A DNA stretch of 12,218 nucleotides from Ramlibacter sp. (GCA_028292185.1 JAQGMT010000319.1:1-12218), one strand, 5' to 3'; positions 1 to 7,026 are shown, counted from the stretch's first letter. Program-made: numbers and translations. The notes: a model not told the origin generated them from the sequence alone.

Positions 1-152
1 ACGCCTTCGACCAGCAGGTGCCCTTGCGCCAGGATGGCGACCATCACGCGCTCGAGGAAGCGGTCCTGGCCCACCACCACGCGCTTCACTTCATAAAGGA
101 TCTGCTCCATGAGGTGAGCGGTGTCGCTGTCCTGGCGTGTCATGTTTTCCAT
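1..152 (-). CDS. MoxR-family AAA+ ATPase, N-terminal fragment (runs off window)
   Basis: The reverse strand from position 152 reads MENMTRQDSDTAHLMEQILY, followed by a stretch containing VVVGQDRFLERVMVAIL and HLLVEGV. The VVGQ..., helix, GHLLVEGV pattern is the segment just before the Walker A loop of MoxR-type AAA+ ATPases, which act as chaperone-like ATPases, usually with DUF58 and VWA-domain partners. Only about 50 codons are present. The Walker A, Walker B and sensor motifs lie outside the window, so catalytic competence cannot be judged. The start could be the ATG at 152 or the one at 143; neither has a clear Shine-Dalgarno sequence. It lies 33 bp downstream of the S1C protease gene on the same strand and is probably co-transcribed with it. 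The family call is from recognised sequence pattern. Confidence 0.85.
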   Translation of the reverse strand, partial: MENMTRQDSDTAHLMEQILYEVKRVVVGQDRFLERVMVAILAQGHLLVEG

Positions 153-185
153 GTGTGTGCGCGATGTTGTTCGTGAAGGGGGAGG

Positions 186-1175
186 TTAGAACGGCGGCAG
201 CCCGGCGGCGGCGGCGGCGTTCTCGATGGGCACGGCAAACCCGATGCCGATGAAGGTGCGCGCCGGCGTCGGATTCAGGATGGCGGTGACGATCCCCACC
301 ACCTCGCCGTCCATCGTTATCAGCGGGCCGCCCGAATTGCCGGGATTGGCGGCCGCATCGAACTGGATCAGGTTGGTCATTTCCTGCTTGCCTTGGGGCG
401 AACGGAAGGCGCGCTTCAGGCCGGAGATGATGCCGCCGGAAGCCGAAGGGCCGATGCCGAACGGGAAGCCGACCGCCAGCACCTTGTCGCCGGGCGCGAG
501 ATCGGCCGTGGAGCGCATGGTGGCGGGGATCAGGTCATCGGGAATCTTGTGCGCTTGCAGCACCGCGAGGTCGTTCTCCGGCTGCACGCCGGTGACCGAA
601 GCCGTGGCCTCCAGGCCGTCGGAGAAGATCACCTTGATCTGGTCGGCGCCGGACACCACGTGCAGGTTGGTGAGAATCACCCCCTTGTCGATGATGACCA
701 CACCGGTGCCCACGCCGTGCTCGACTTCATCGTCGGCTCCGCCCTTGGGTGCATCGCCGGTGGCCGGGCCCAATGCCTTCGGCTTGGCGGACGCCTTGGG
801 CAGCGGCGATTCGGGGTCGTCCTTGAGCCGGCTGCGTTTCACATAGCTGACCACGCGCACCACCGAAGGCTGGATCTTTTCGTAGGCCTTCGCGTATTCC
901 GAAGGCATCACCTGGGTCTCCATCGTCTTCATGACGGCGTGGTTGATGTCCTCCTGCGTCAGCTTGCGCTGCATCGGGCGCAGGCCCAGGCTCAAGCTGA
1001 AGGCCAGCAGTGCGGCCATGACCAGGATGGCTGTCCAGAGCAGGCGGGGACTGGAAGGCGAGACGCGCCAGCGGGAAGTGCGCTCCGCTGGCGTAGGCTG
1101 CGTGGGCGCGGCCTCGGGAGTGCTTTCGGCCGGGCGGGCCGAGCGGCTGGAGCTGTAAAGGGCTGGCCTGCGCAT
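186..1175 (-). CDS. Membrane-anchored trypsin-like serine protease (S1C/HtrA-like, no PDZ)
   Basis: Likely a protein quality-control or regulatory protease acting on the periplasmic side of the inner membrane. The 329-aa product has a Pro/Ala/Arg-rich cytoplasmic N-terminus (about 1-43), one hydrophobic helix (about 45-65), an alpha/charged spacer with a Lys/Ala/Pro-rich linker (about 115-150), and a trypsin-like domain (about 152-325). The catalytic triad is visible: His172 in TNLHVV, Asp202 in ENDLAVL and Ser281 in GNSGGPL. The protein stops right after the protease domain, so it lacks the PDZ domains of DegP/DegS-type HtrA proteins. The reading frame is open back to 1301, but the ATG at 1175 is preferred because AGGTGA lies just upstream of it and the longer version would be translated through a promoter-like repeat region. 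A MoxR ATPase gene follows 33 bp downstream. Family is clear; substrate unknown. Confidence 0.93.
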   Translation of the reverse strand: MRRPALYSSSRSARPAESTPEAAPTQPTPAERTSRWRVSPSSPRLLWTAILVMAALLAFSLSLGLRPMQRKLTQEDINHAVMKTMETQVMPSEYAKAYEKIQPSVVRVVSYVKRSRLKDDPESPLPKASAKPKALGPATGDAPKGGADDEVEHGVGTGVVIIDKGVILTNLHVVSGADQIKVIFSDGLEATASVTGVQPENDLAVLQAHKIPDDLIPATMRSTADLAPGDKVLAVGFPFGIGPSASGGIISGLKRAFRSPQGKQEMTNLIQFDAAANPGNSGGPLITMDGEVVGIVTAILNPTPARTFIGIGFAVPIENAAAAAGLPPF

Positions 1176-1216
1176 TCGTTCACCTAGTAATCCAAAACCG
1201 GGGCGAAAACGAGAAT

Positions 1217-1248
1217 CGCCACAGCGACAAAACGCCACAGCGATAAAA
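1217..1248. repeat. Tandem 16-bp direct repeat in divergent promoter region
   Basis: Two adjacent 16-bp units, 1217-1232 and 1233-1248, read CGCCACAGCGACAAAA and CGCCACAGCGATAAAA: 15 of 16 positions are identical. They sit in the 142-bp gap between the protease start (1175, minus) and the hydrolase start (1318, plus). The repeat is seen directly. A role as paired binding sites for a regulator of one or both genes is inference from location, and simple slippage duplication is possible. I see no convincing sigma-70 -35/-10 pair in this gap. Confidence 0.6.
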
Positions 1249-1317
1249 CCGAAATCGCACGGTATCACGGTTTGCGCGCGCCTGCACGGGGGCTGCGCCA
1301 TCGGGCATCATGACGCC

Positions 1318-2145
1318 ATGCCGGCGTGGATTGATACACATTGCCACCTCGACGCACAGGAGTTCCGCGGCGATGTGGCCGGCGTGCGCGAGCGTGCCGC
1401 CGCGGCCGGCGTGTCGCACTGCATCCTGCCGGCGGTCGAGGTGGGCAACTTTGCTCGGGTGCGCGAGCTGGCGCATCGCTTCGCCGACAGTTATGCGCTG
1501 GGCATCCATCCGCTGTGCACGCCGAGCGCTGCCGACGCCGATCTGCAGGCGCTCGACCAGGCGCTCGCCGCCGCCAAGGATGATCCGCGCCTGGTCGCGG
1601 TCGGCGAAATCGGCCTCGACTACTTCATCGCCGGGCTCGACCCGGCACGCCAGGAGCTCTTCTATCGCGAGCAACTGGCAATTGCGCGGCGGCATGGGCT
1701 GCCCGTCATCGTGCATGTGCGGCAATCCGCCGATCGGCTGCTCAAGCACTTGCGCGCCATCGACGGGGTGGGCGGCATTGCGCACGCGTTCAATGGCAGC
1801 GCGCAGCAGGCCCATGAATTCATCAAGCTCGGCTTCAAGCTCGGGTTCGGCGGCAGCCTCACTTTCGATCGGGCGCTGCAGATCCGGCGGCTCGCGACCG
1901 ACTTGCCGCTGTCGGCGCTGGTGCTGGAAACCGACTCGCCCGACATCCCGCCGCACTGGTTGTACCGCACCGCGCAGCAGCGGGCCGCCGGCGAGGCGCA
2001 AGGGCGCAACGAGCCGGCGCAGTTGCCGCGCATCGCGCAGGTGCTGGCGCAACTGCGGGGGATCGAGCTCGATGAGCTCGCCGCGGCAAGCACATCCAAC
2101 GCGTGCGATGCCTTGCCACGGCTGCGCGCGCTCTTAACTGCCTGA
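1318..2145 (+). CDS. TatD-family metal-dependent hydrolase (YjjV-like)
   Basis: Predicted cytoplasmic TIM-barrel metallohydrolase of the TatD family, whose characterised members are Mg2+-dependent DNases or phosphoesterases. The 275-aa product has full family length. Metal-ligand positions are visible: His8 and His10 in DTHCHLD, Glu97 in VGEIGLDYF, His133 in VIVHVRQ, His156 in GIAHAFNGS, and Asp206 in LETDSPDIPP. The last motif and the GVSHCILPAVEVGNFARV stretch resemble E. coli YjjV more than TatD itself. The ATG at 1318 puts DTHCHLD at the N-terminus as expected; the ATG at 1310 is in another frame, and the ribosome site is weak. It is a single-gene unit, divergent from the protease and overlapping the end of the CDF transporter gene by 12 bp tail to tail. 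Substrate cannot be read from sequence. Confidence 0.95.
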   Translation: MPAWIDTHCHLDAQEFRGDVAGVRERAAAAGVSHCILPAVEVGNFARVRELAHRFADSYALGIHPLCTPSAADADLQALDQALAAAKDDPRLVAVGEIGLDYFIAGLDPARQELFYREQLAIARRHGLPVIVHVRQSADRLLKHLRAIDGVGGIAHAFNGSAQQAHEFIKLGFKLGFGGSLTFDRALQIRRLATDLPLSALVLETDSPDIPPHWLYRTAQQRAAGEAQGRNEPAQLPRIAQVLAQLRGIELDELAAASTSNACDALPRLRALLTA

Positions 2146-3084
2146 CTCGCGGCGTTTCACGGCTTCGCGATAAGTCTGCGGGGTCTGCGGCTTGATGAAC
2201 ACCGCCACGACCTCCGCATGGGTGCTGCACACGCTTTTTTCGATCTCGAGCACCACCCGTTCGATATCCGGGGCGCGCAGTTCGTCGGCGAATTCCAGGC
2301 TGAGGTTCACTACCACCTGGTCGGGCGCGAGTTGCACGGTGATCACGCCGTTGGCGTGCACGACGCCCGGCTGCTCGGCGGCCAGCCGCAGCAGCGACTG
2401 GTTCAGCCTGGCGTCGGCCTGTTCGCCGATCAGCAAGCTCTTGCTTTCGCGGGCAAGCAGGACCGCGGTCGCCGCCAGCACCACGCCGATGGCGATCGAT
2501 GCCACGCCGTCGTACACCGGGGCATCCAGGCTGGACGACGCGAAGGTGCCGGCGGCGGCGATCAGGATGCCGATCAACGCGGCGCTGTCTTCGAACAGCA
2601 CCATGAACGAGGCGGGGTCCTTGCTGCGCCGGAACCCTTCGACGAAGCCCGAGGACCCTTTCGCCGCCTTGAATTGGCGCAGCGAGATCCACCACGAGCC
2701 GCCCTCGAACAGGAAGGCCAGGGCGAGCACCACGTAGTTGACCAGCGGATCCTTGATCGGCTCGGGCGCGCGGACATGCGCGATGCCCTGGATGATGGAA
2801 ACCCCCGCGCCCAGCGCGAAGATCAGCAGGGCGACGATGAAACTCCAGAAGTAAAACTCGCGCCCGTAGCCCAGGGGGTGTTCGGCATCGGCCCGGGCCC
2901 GGGCCTGGCGCATGCCGTACAGCAGCAGCACCTCGTTGCCGGTGTCCACCACCGAATGCACCGCTTCGGACAGCATCGAGGAACTGCCGGTCCACACCGC
3001 CGCGACCGCCTTGGTCAGCGCGACCAGAATATTTCCGGCCAGCGCGGCGAAGACCGCGTGGCGCGAGGACGGGGCCGATCCCAT
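2134..3084 (-). CDS. Cation diffusion facilitator transporter, SLC30A9-like
   Basis: Inner-membrane efflux carrier of the CDF family, which exchanges divalent metal (typically Zn2+, or Mn2+, Co2+, Fe2+) for protons. The 316-aa product has about six membrane helices within residues 10-210 and a cytoplasmic ferredoxin-like dimerisation domain (about 216-300). Helix 2 carries HSVVD (His43, Asp47) rather than the DxxxD of FieF/YiiP. A helix-5 segment reads FEDSAALIG (Glu165, Asp166), as in eukaryotic SLC30A9-like members. LGYGREFYFWSF at about 71-82 is also typical of that branch. It is the last gene of a minus-strand unit after DUF2630 and DoxX genes and starts 15 bp after the DoxX stop. Its 3' end overlaps the hydrolase gene by 12 bp. 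Family certain; metal specificity unknown. Confidence 0.93.
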   Translation of the reverse strand: MGSAPSSRHAVFAALAGNILVALTKAVAAVWTGSSSMLSEAVHSVVDTGNEVLLLYGMRQARARADAEHPLGYGREFYFWSFIVALLIFALGAGVSIIQGIAHVRAPEPIKDPLVNYVVLALAFLFEGGSWWISLRQFKAAKGSSGFVEGFRRSKDPASFMVLFEDSAALIGILIAAAGTFASSSLDAPVYDGVASIAIGVVLAATAVLLARESKSLLIGEQADARLNQSLLRLAAEQPGVVHANGVITVQLAPDQVVVNLSLEFADELRAPDIERVVLEIEKSVCSTHAEVVAVFIKPQTPQTYREAVKRRESGS

Positions 3085-3099
3085 CGCCCGCGAGCTGGC

Positions 3100-3513
3100 T
3101 TACAGGCGACCCAGGGCCGGCGAATGCAGCAAGGTGCCCGCGCCGTCGCCCAGCAGGAACAGCACGAGGAGGGCCGCCGCCCAGAAGGCGGGGAACTCCC
3201 AGCCGCCGTCCTTGTTGCTGAAGAGCCAGCCCTTCTTGCCATGCACCGTGACGATCGTCCCCAGGATGAGAGGGATCAGCAACAGGGCCACATACCGCGG
3301 GTAGATGCCCAGGATCAGAAAAGCCGCGCCCCCGAGTTCGGCCGCGAGCGTTGCATAGGCAAACCATCCCGGCAGCCCCAGCGACTTGAAGAAGGCAACC
3401 GTTCCGGGAATGGTGAACACCCGCCACTTCAGCATGGCGTGCGCGATGAACAGCGCCGCCAGGGACAGGCGCAGGATGAATACCGCATAAGGCGCCGAGA
3501 TGACATCGATCAC
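3100..3513 (-). CDS. DoxX-family membrane protein
   Basis: Small integral membrane protein of the DoxX/DoxD-like family, of unsettled biochemical role (linked in some bacteria to oxidoreductase or quinone-related functions). About 137 aa with four predicted membrane helices (about 10-27, 49-67, 75-92 and 108-126 from the GTG start). Typical features are RLSLAALFIAHAMLKW in the first helix, LGLPGWFAYATLAAELGGA, and a GWEFP segment before the last helix. I chose GTG at 3513 because GAAAG lies 9 nt upstream. A TTG at 3522 would add three residues and sit 3 bp after the DUF2630 stop. No ATG is available near the N-terminus. It is central in the DUF2630-DoxX-CDF unit, so it is almost surely co-transcribed. 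Confidence 0.87.
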   Translation of the reverse strand: MIDVISAPYAVFILRLSLAALFIAHAMLKWRVFTIPGTVAFFKSLGLPGWFAYATLAAELGGAAFLILGIYPRYVALLLIPLILGTIVTVHGKKGWLFSNKDGGWEFPAFWAAALLVLFLLGDGAGTLLHSPALGRL

Positions 3514-3525
3514 CGGCGGCAACTT

Positions 3526-3759
3526 TCAGTTTTCGTAGCGTTCCACGGTGCCGATGTCGCGCGGCGTCGCGGTGTCGGGGTCCTCGCCGAACTCGCGCTT
3601 GGCGCGGCGCTGGCGCAGCAAGTCCCAGCACTGGTCGAGCTGTTCGCCCAGGTGCTTCAGGCGCTGGTGGGTTTGCTCCGGGTCCTCGGGATGGGCGAGC
3701 AGGCGGTGCTCCTCGGCCACGAGTTCGGAGATGTGCTCAAGAAGGGTCCGGTCGCTCAT
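3526..3759 (-). CDS. DUF2630 family protein
   Basis: A small 77-aa cytoplasmic protein of unknown function, matching DUF2630 by its size and by the start MSDRTLLEHISELVAEEHRL, then regular charged helices and a C-terminal ERYEN. It looks wholly alpha-helical, probably a helical hairpin, with residues LGEQLDQCWDLLRQRRAKR forming the second helix. The ATG at 3759 is chosen over an upstream ATG at 3885 because GGAG lies about 7 nt before it, and because the upstream extension would cross the divergent gene's start. It is first in the minus-strand unit with the DoxX and CDF genes. No function is proposed here. Confidence 0.85.
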   Translation of the reverse strand: MSDRTLLEHISELVAEEHRLLAHPEDPEQTHQRLKHLGEQLDQCWDLLRQRRAKREFGEDPDTATPRDIGTVERYEN

Positions 3760-3829
3760 GTTCACTCCAACTTGGCGGGACTTGCAGCATACGCCCATAT
3801 CCAGCGCCGCGGGGTTGCGGCGTCCGGCT

Positions 3830-3843
3830 GGCAGGCGCCTGCC
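3830..3843. promoter_or_regulatory. Perfect 14-bp palindrome before a GTG start (possible operator)
   Basis: GGCAGGCGCCTGCC at 3830-3843 is its own reverse complement. It ends 5 bp before the GTG at 3849, in the 89-bp divergent gap between the DUF2630 gene and the spermidine-synthase-like gene. A second inverted repeat, CGCCGC...GCGGCG with a 6-nt loop, lies at 3805-3822. In GC-rich DNA such palindromes arise by chance, so an operator or mRNA-hairpin role is only inference. Confidence 0.35.
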
Positions 3844-3848
3844 CGAGC

Positions 3849-4628
3849 GTGAATAATCCGCGGGTGAAACCGCGCGTCCCCTCATTGCCCGAAGTCAACT
3901 TCTCCGATCAGGGCGCGGTGCGCTACCTGCACCTGGGCACCGAGTGGGTGCAAGGCTCGATGCTGCTGGACAGCCCGTTCGAGATCGAGCTCGAGTATGT
4001 GCAGCGCATGATGGCCTGGCTGCTGTTTGTCGAGCCGCAGACGGTGGGCCGCCGCCACGCGATGCAGCTCGGGCTGGGCGCCGCTTCGCTCACCAAGTTC
4101 TGCCACAAGAAGCTGCGGATGAAGACCACCGCGATCGAGCTCAACCCGCAGGTGATCGCGGCCTGCCGGATCTGGTTCAAGCTGCCGGCCGACGACACGC
4201 GGCTGTCGGTAATCCTGGGCGATGCGGCGGAAGTGGCGGCGCACGAGCACTGGCGGGGCAGCGTCGATGCGCTGCAGGTGGACCTGTACGACCAGGAAGC
4301 CGCCGGCCCGGTGCTGGACACCGATGCCTTCTACGCGGATTGCCGCAAATTGCTCACCCAAGACGGCTGCATGACGGTGAACCTGTTCGGCCGTTCGTCC
4401 AGCTACCCGCAGAGCCTGGAGAAAATCGCGGCGGCGTTCGGGCCGGGCGCCGTCTGGGCTTTTCGGCCGACGCGCGAGGGCAACACCATCGTGCTGGCCC
4501 TGCGCACGCCGCAGCGCCCGAGCCGGACGGTCCTTGCCGAGCGGGCGGAAACCATTGAAACTCGATGGGGCCTGCCCGCCCGCAAATGGTTGCGGGTCTT
4601 CAAACCCGCCGACCTGCCAGCTTCATGA
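3849..4628 (+). CDS. Spermidine-synthase-like (aminopropyltransferase-fold) protein
   Basis: A 259-aa protein with the Rossmann-type core of spermidine synthases and related SAM-dependent methyltransferases. Recognisable elements are a glycine-rich loop LGLGAASLTKF (about 74-84), an acidic ribose-binding strand AIELNPQVIAA (about 95-105), ILGDA (about 122-126), and QVDLYDQEAAGP (about 143-154), which aligns with the region of the catalytic Asp. The loop is not the GGGEG form of true SpeE, so the substrate may not be putrescine. The start is uncertain: GTG at 3849 is open with no clear Shine-Dalgarno site, and GTG at 3864 is an in-frame alternative. Its TGA overlaps the ATG of the GspE-family gene (ATGA, 4 bp), implying translational coupling. 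Databases commonly label such proteins 'spermidine synthase'; enzymatic activity is not established by the sequence. Confidence 0.85.
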   Translation: MNNPRVKPRVPSLPEVNFSDQGAVRYLHLGTEWVQGSMLLDSPFEIELEYVQRMMAWLLFVEPQTVGRRHAMQLGLGAASLTKFCHKKLRMKTTAIELNPQVIAACRIWFKLPADDTRLSVILGDAAEVAAHEHWRGSVDALQVDLYDQEAAGPVLDTDAFYADCRKLLTQDGCMTVNLFGRSSSYPQSLEKIAAAFGPGAVWAFRPTREGNTIVLALRTPQRPSRTVLAERAETIETRWGLPARKWLRVFKPADLPAS

Positions 4629-6415
4629 ACGCCATTGTCAAACCCAAAGTTCCTGTTGGCGCCCCGCCAGCCGGCCCGCTGGAATGGCGCCGCCTGGTCG
4701 AATGGCTGAGCCACGACGGGGTGATTTCGGCCGAGGAGGCGCAGCGCACCATCGCCCGCTGTTCGCAGGCCGAGAGCGCGCAGCACCCGCTGGTGCGGCT
4801 GGCCGCTGTCGCGATGGAGCGCGCGGGCAACGGCAAGCCCTTGGACATCGAGTCGCTCACCCAGTGGCTGGCAGGGCGGGCCGGGCTCGAATACCTGCGC
4901 ATCGATCCGCTCAAGGTGGACGTGGGCAAGGTCGCCGACACGATGAGCGCGGGCTACGCCGAGCGCCACAAGGTCTTGCCGGTGCAGGTGACCGCCGCCG
5001 AGGTGGTGGTGGCCACCGCCGAGCCGTTTCTCACCGACTGGGTCGAGGAAGTCGGGCGGCAATCCAAGCGCACCGTGCGCCGGGTCATGTCCAATCCGGT
5101 GGACATCCACCGCTATACGGCCGAGTTCTTCGCGCTGGCCAAGTCGGTGCGCGCCGCGCTCAAGGCCGGCGGCAATGCGGGCGCCGCCAGCTTCGAGCAG
5201 CTGGTCGAACTGGGCAAGACCAGCAAGCAGCTGGACGCCAACGACCAGAGCGTGGTGCAGGTGGTCGATTGGTTGTGGACCTATGCCTTCGACCAGCGCG
5301 CCAGCGACATCCACCTGGAGCCGCGGCGCGAGCAAGGCGTGATCCGCTTTCGCATCGACGGGGTGCTGCACCCGGTCTACCAGATGCCCATGGGCGTGCT
5401 CAACGCCATGGTTTCGCGCATCAAGCTGCTCGGCCGCATGGACGTGGTGGAAAAGCGGCGGCCGCAGGACGGACGCATCAAGACGCGCAATCCGCGCGGC
5501 GACGAAATCGAAATGCGCTTGTCGACGCTGCCCACGGCGTTCGGCGAAAAGATGGTGATGCGCATCTTCGATCCCGACACCGCCGTGAAGGACCTCGACG
5601 CGCTCGGCTTCTCGCCGCACGACTCGCAGCGCTGGGAAGCGCTGGTCAGGCGGCCCTACGGGATCATCCTGGTGACCGGGCCGACCGGCTCGGGCAAGAC
5701 CACGACGCTCTATTCCACGCTCAAGCGCATCGCCACCGAAGAGGTGAACGTGAGCACCGTGGAGGACCCGATCGAAATGATCGAGCCCACGTTCAACCAG
5801 ACGCAGGTCCAGCCGCAGCTGGATTTCGGTTTTCCCGAGGGCCTGCGCGCGCTGATGCGGCAGGACCCGGACATCATCATGGTGGGCGAAATCCGCGACC
5901 TGCAGACCGCGGAGATGGCGGTGCAGGCCGCGCTCACCGGCCACCTGGTGTTCTCCACGCTGCACACCAACGACGCGCCTTCCGCCATCACCCGGCTGAT
6001 GGAACTGGGTGTTGCGCCCTACCTCATCAACGCAACCCTGCTGGGGGTGCTGGCGCAGCGGCTGGTGCGCACCTTGTGCAAGCAGTGCCGCGAGCTCGAC
6101 CCGCAGGCCTCGCGCGAAACCCTCGATGCGGCGGCACGGCCGTGGAAGATCAGCGGCCGCTACGAGCCCTACAAGCCGGTGGGCTGCGTCGACTGCCGCA
6201 TGACCGGGTTCCTGGGGCGGATGGGCCTGTACGAGCTGCTCACCGTGAGCGACGCGTGCAAGCAGCAGGTGAACCAGGCGCCATCGCTGGACGCCTTGCG
6301 CAAACAGGCGGTTGCCGACGGCATGCGTCCGCTGCGGCTGGCCGGCGCGCTGCGGGTTGCGGAAGGGCTCACCACCCTTGAGGAAGTGCTCACCGCCACG
6401 CCGCCGCTGGAGTGA
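4625..6415 (+). CDS. GspE/PulE-family type II secretion / type IV pilus ATPase
   Basis: Hexameric cytoplasmic motor ATPase of the family driving type II secretion and type IV pilus assembly. The 596-aa product is complete: an N-terminal GspE/MshEN-like region (about 20-175), the N2 domain with ASDIHLEP (226-233), and a RecA-like ATPase domain. Motifs are Walker A GPTGSGKTT (352-360), Asp box TVEDPIE (378-384), Walker B DIIMVGEIRD (416-425), and His box TGHLVFSTLHTND (438-450). A zinc-binding tetracysteine follows (Cys485, Cys488, Cys521, Cys524), so this is an assembly-type ATPase, not a PilT retraction type. ATG 4625 is chosen over an upstream ATG at 4565 because it forms the ATGA overlap with the preceding stop. 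No pseudopilin, GspF/PilC or secretin gene is in the window, so its partner machine is not visible. Confidence 0.94.
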   Translation: MNAIVKPKVPVGAPPAGPLEWRRLVEWLSHDGVISAEEAQRTIARCSQAESAQHPLVRLAAVAMERAGNGKPLDIESLTQWLAGRAGLEYLRIDPLKVDVGKVADTMSAGYAERHKVLPVQVTAAEVVVATAEPFLTDWVEEVGRQSKRTVRRVMSNPVDIHRYTAEFFALAKSVRAALKAGGNAGAASFEQLVELGKTSKQLDANDQSVVQVVDWLWTYAFDQRASDIHLEPRREQGVIRFRIDGVLHPVYQMPMGVLNAMVSRIKLLGRMDVVEKRRPQDGRIKTRNPRGDEIEMRLSTLPTAFGEKMVMRIFDPDTAVKDLDALGFSPHDSQRWEALVRRPYGIILVTGPTGSGKTTTLYSTLKRIATEEVNVSTVEDPIEMIEPTFNQTQVQPQLDFGFPEGLRALMRQDPDIIMVGEIRDLQTAEMAVQAALTGHLVFSTLHTNDAPSAITRLMELGVAPYLINATLLGVLAQRLVRTLCKQCRELDPQASRETLDAAARPWKISGRYEPYKPVGCVDCRMTGFLGRMGLYELLTVSDACKQQVNQAPSLDALRKQAVADGMRPLRLAGALRVAEGLTTLEEVLTATPPLE

Positions 6416-6492
6416 GGCCGCGGCCGCCCCCGGGGCCGGGGCATAGGTGAAACCCACATCCGCTGAGCCCGGTATTGCTACCACAATCGTCA

Positions 6493-6515
6493 CTCGAAAT
6501 TTCGTTTTCGAGGAG
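6493..6515 (+). promoter_or_regulatory. Inverted repeat overlapping the tctB ribosome binding site
   Basis: CTCGAAA (6493-6499) pairs with TTTCGAG (6506-6512) around a 6-nt loop. The 3' arm runs into the AGGAG Shine-Dalgarno sequence (6511-6515), 7 nt before the GTG start at 6523. An alternative 10-bp palindrome, CGAAATTTCG, lies at 6495-6504. It could be a weak RNA hairpin at the ribosome site or an operator half-site pair; both are inference. The rest of the gap, 6416-6492, is a GC-rich stretch with no convincing terminator T-run. Confidence 0.3.
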
Positions 6516-6522
6516 ACAACAC

Positions 6523-7011
6523 GTGAAAATCAAGAGTCAGCAAGACTTCTTTTCGGGCCTGATGTTCATGGTGGTCGGGCTCGGGTTCGCCTGGGGCGCG
6601 ACGACCTACACCATCGGCGAAGGGGCCCGCATGGGCCCAGGCTACTTCCCGCTGCTGCTGGGCATCGTGCTGGCCGGCCTGGGCGGCTTCATCGTTTTTG
6701 AATCGCTGGTGGTCGAAACCGAGGACGGCGAGCCGATCGGCAAGTGGGCGTGGAAGCCACTGGGCTACATCATCGGCGCCAACCTGCTGTTCGGCATCCT
6801 GCTCGGCGGGCTGCCCAGCATCGGGTTGCCGGCCATGGGCATGGTGATCGCGATCTACGGGCTCACGCTCGTCTCGGCCCTGGCGGGCGAGGAGTTCAAG
6901 ATCAAGGAGGTGCTGATCCTGGCGACCATCCTGGCGATCGGCAGTTACCTGGCCTTCATCATGCTGCTGAAGCTGCAGTTTCAGGTCTGGCCCAGTTTCA
7001 TCACCGGTTGA
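6523..7011 (+). CDS. tctB: Tripartite tricarboxylate transporter small membrane subunit TctB
   Basis: Small membrane subunit of a TTT-family transporter, which takes up di- or tricarboxylates or related organic acids with a periplasmic TctC/Bug binding protein. The 162-aa product has four hydrophobic helices. It starts QDFFSGLMFMVVGLGFAWGA and carries GARMGPGYFPLLLGIVLAGLG (split here by family convention after the first helix), the TctB signature around MGPGYFP. Start chosen: GTG at 6523 with AGGAG 7 nt upstream; an ATG at 6475 would add an unusual 16-residue leader ahead of this site. TctA follows 15 bp later, so they form one operon. No tctC gene lies on either side. The substrate is unknown. 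Confidence 0.92.
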   Translation: MKIKSQQDFFSGLMFMVVGLGFAWGATTYTIGEGARMGPGYFPLLLGIVLAGLGGFIVFESLVVETEDGEPIGKWAWKPLGYIIGANLLFGILLGGLPSIGLPAMGMVIAIYGLTLVSALAGEEFKIKEVLILATILAIGSYLAFIMLLKLQFQVWPSFITG

Positions 7012-7026
7012 AAGAAGAGACATCCC

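Noticed and set aside
1859..3631. 590-codon minus-strand frame across the TatD-like, CDF and DoxX genes
   Set aside because: Arg/Gly/Ala-rich translation with no domains, overlapping three well-supported genes in other frames.
2218..3852. 544-codon plus-strand frame opposite the CDF, DoxX and DUF2630 genes
   Set aside because: It runs through three real genes and their gaps, and its composition is that of a shadow frame. The three minus-strand genes have recognisable family motifs.
6426..6442. GC-rich inverted repeat GCCCC/GGGGC after the GspE-family gene as a terminator
   Set aside because: Short 5-bp stem, no following T-run, and base composition alone makes such pairs likely.
4403..6493. 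696-codon open frame antisense to the GspE-family gene
   Set aside because: It is a shadow of a clearly conserved gene in GC-rich DNA. Its translation is rich in His, Arg, Gln and Gly with no domain pattern.
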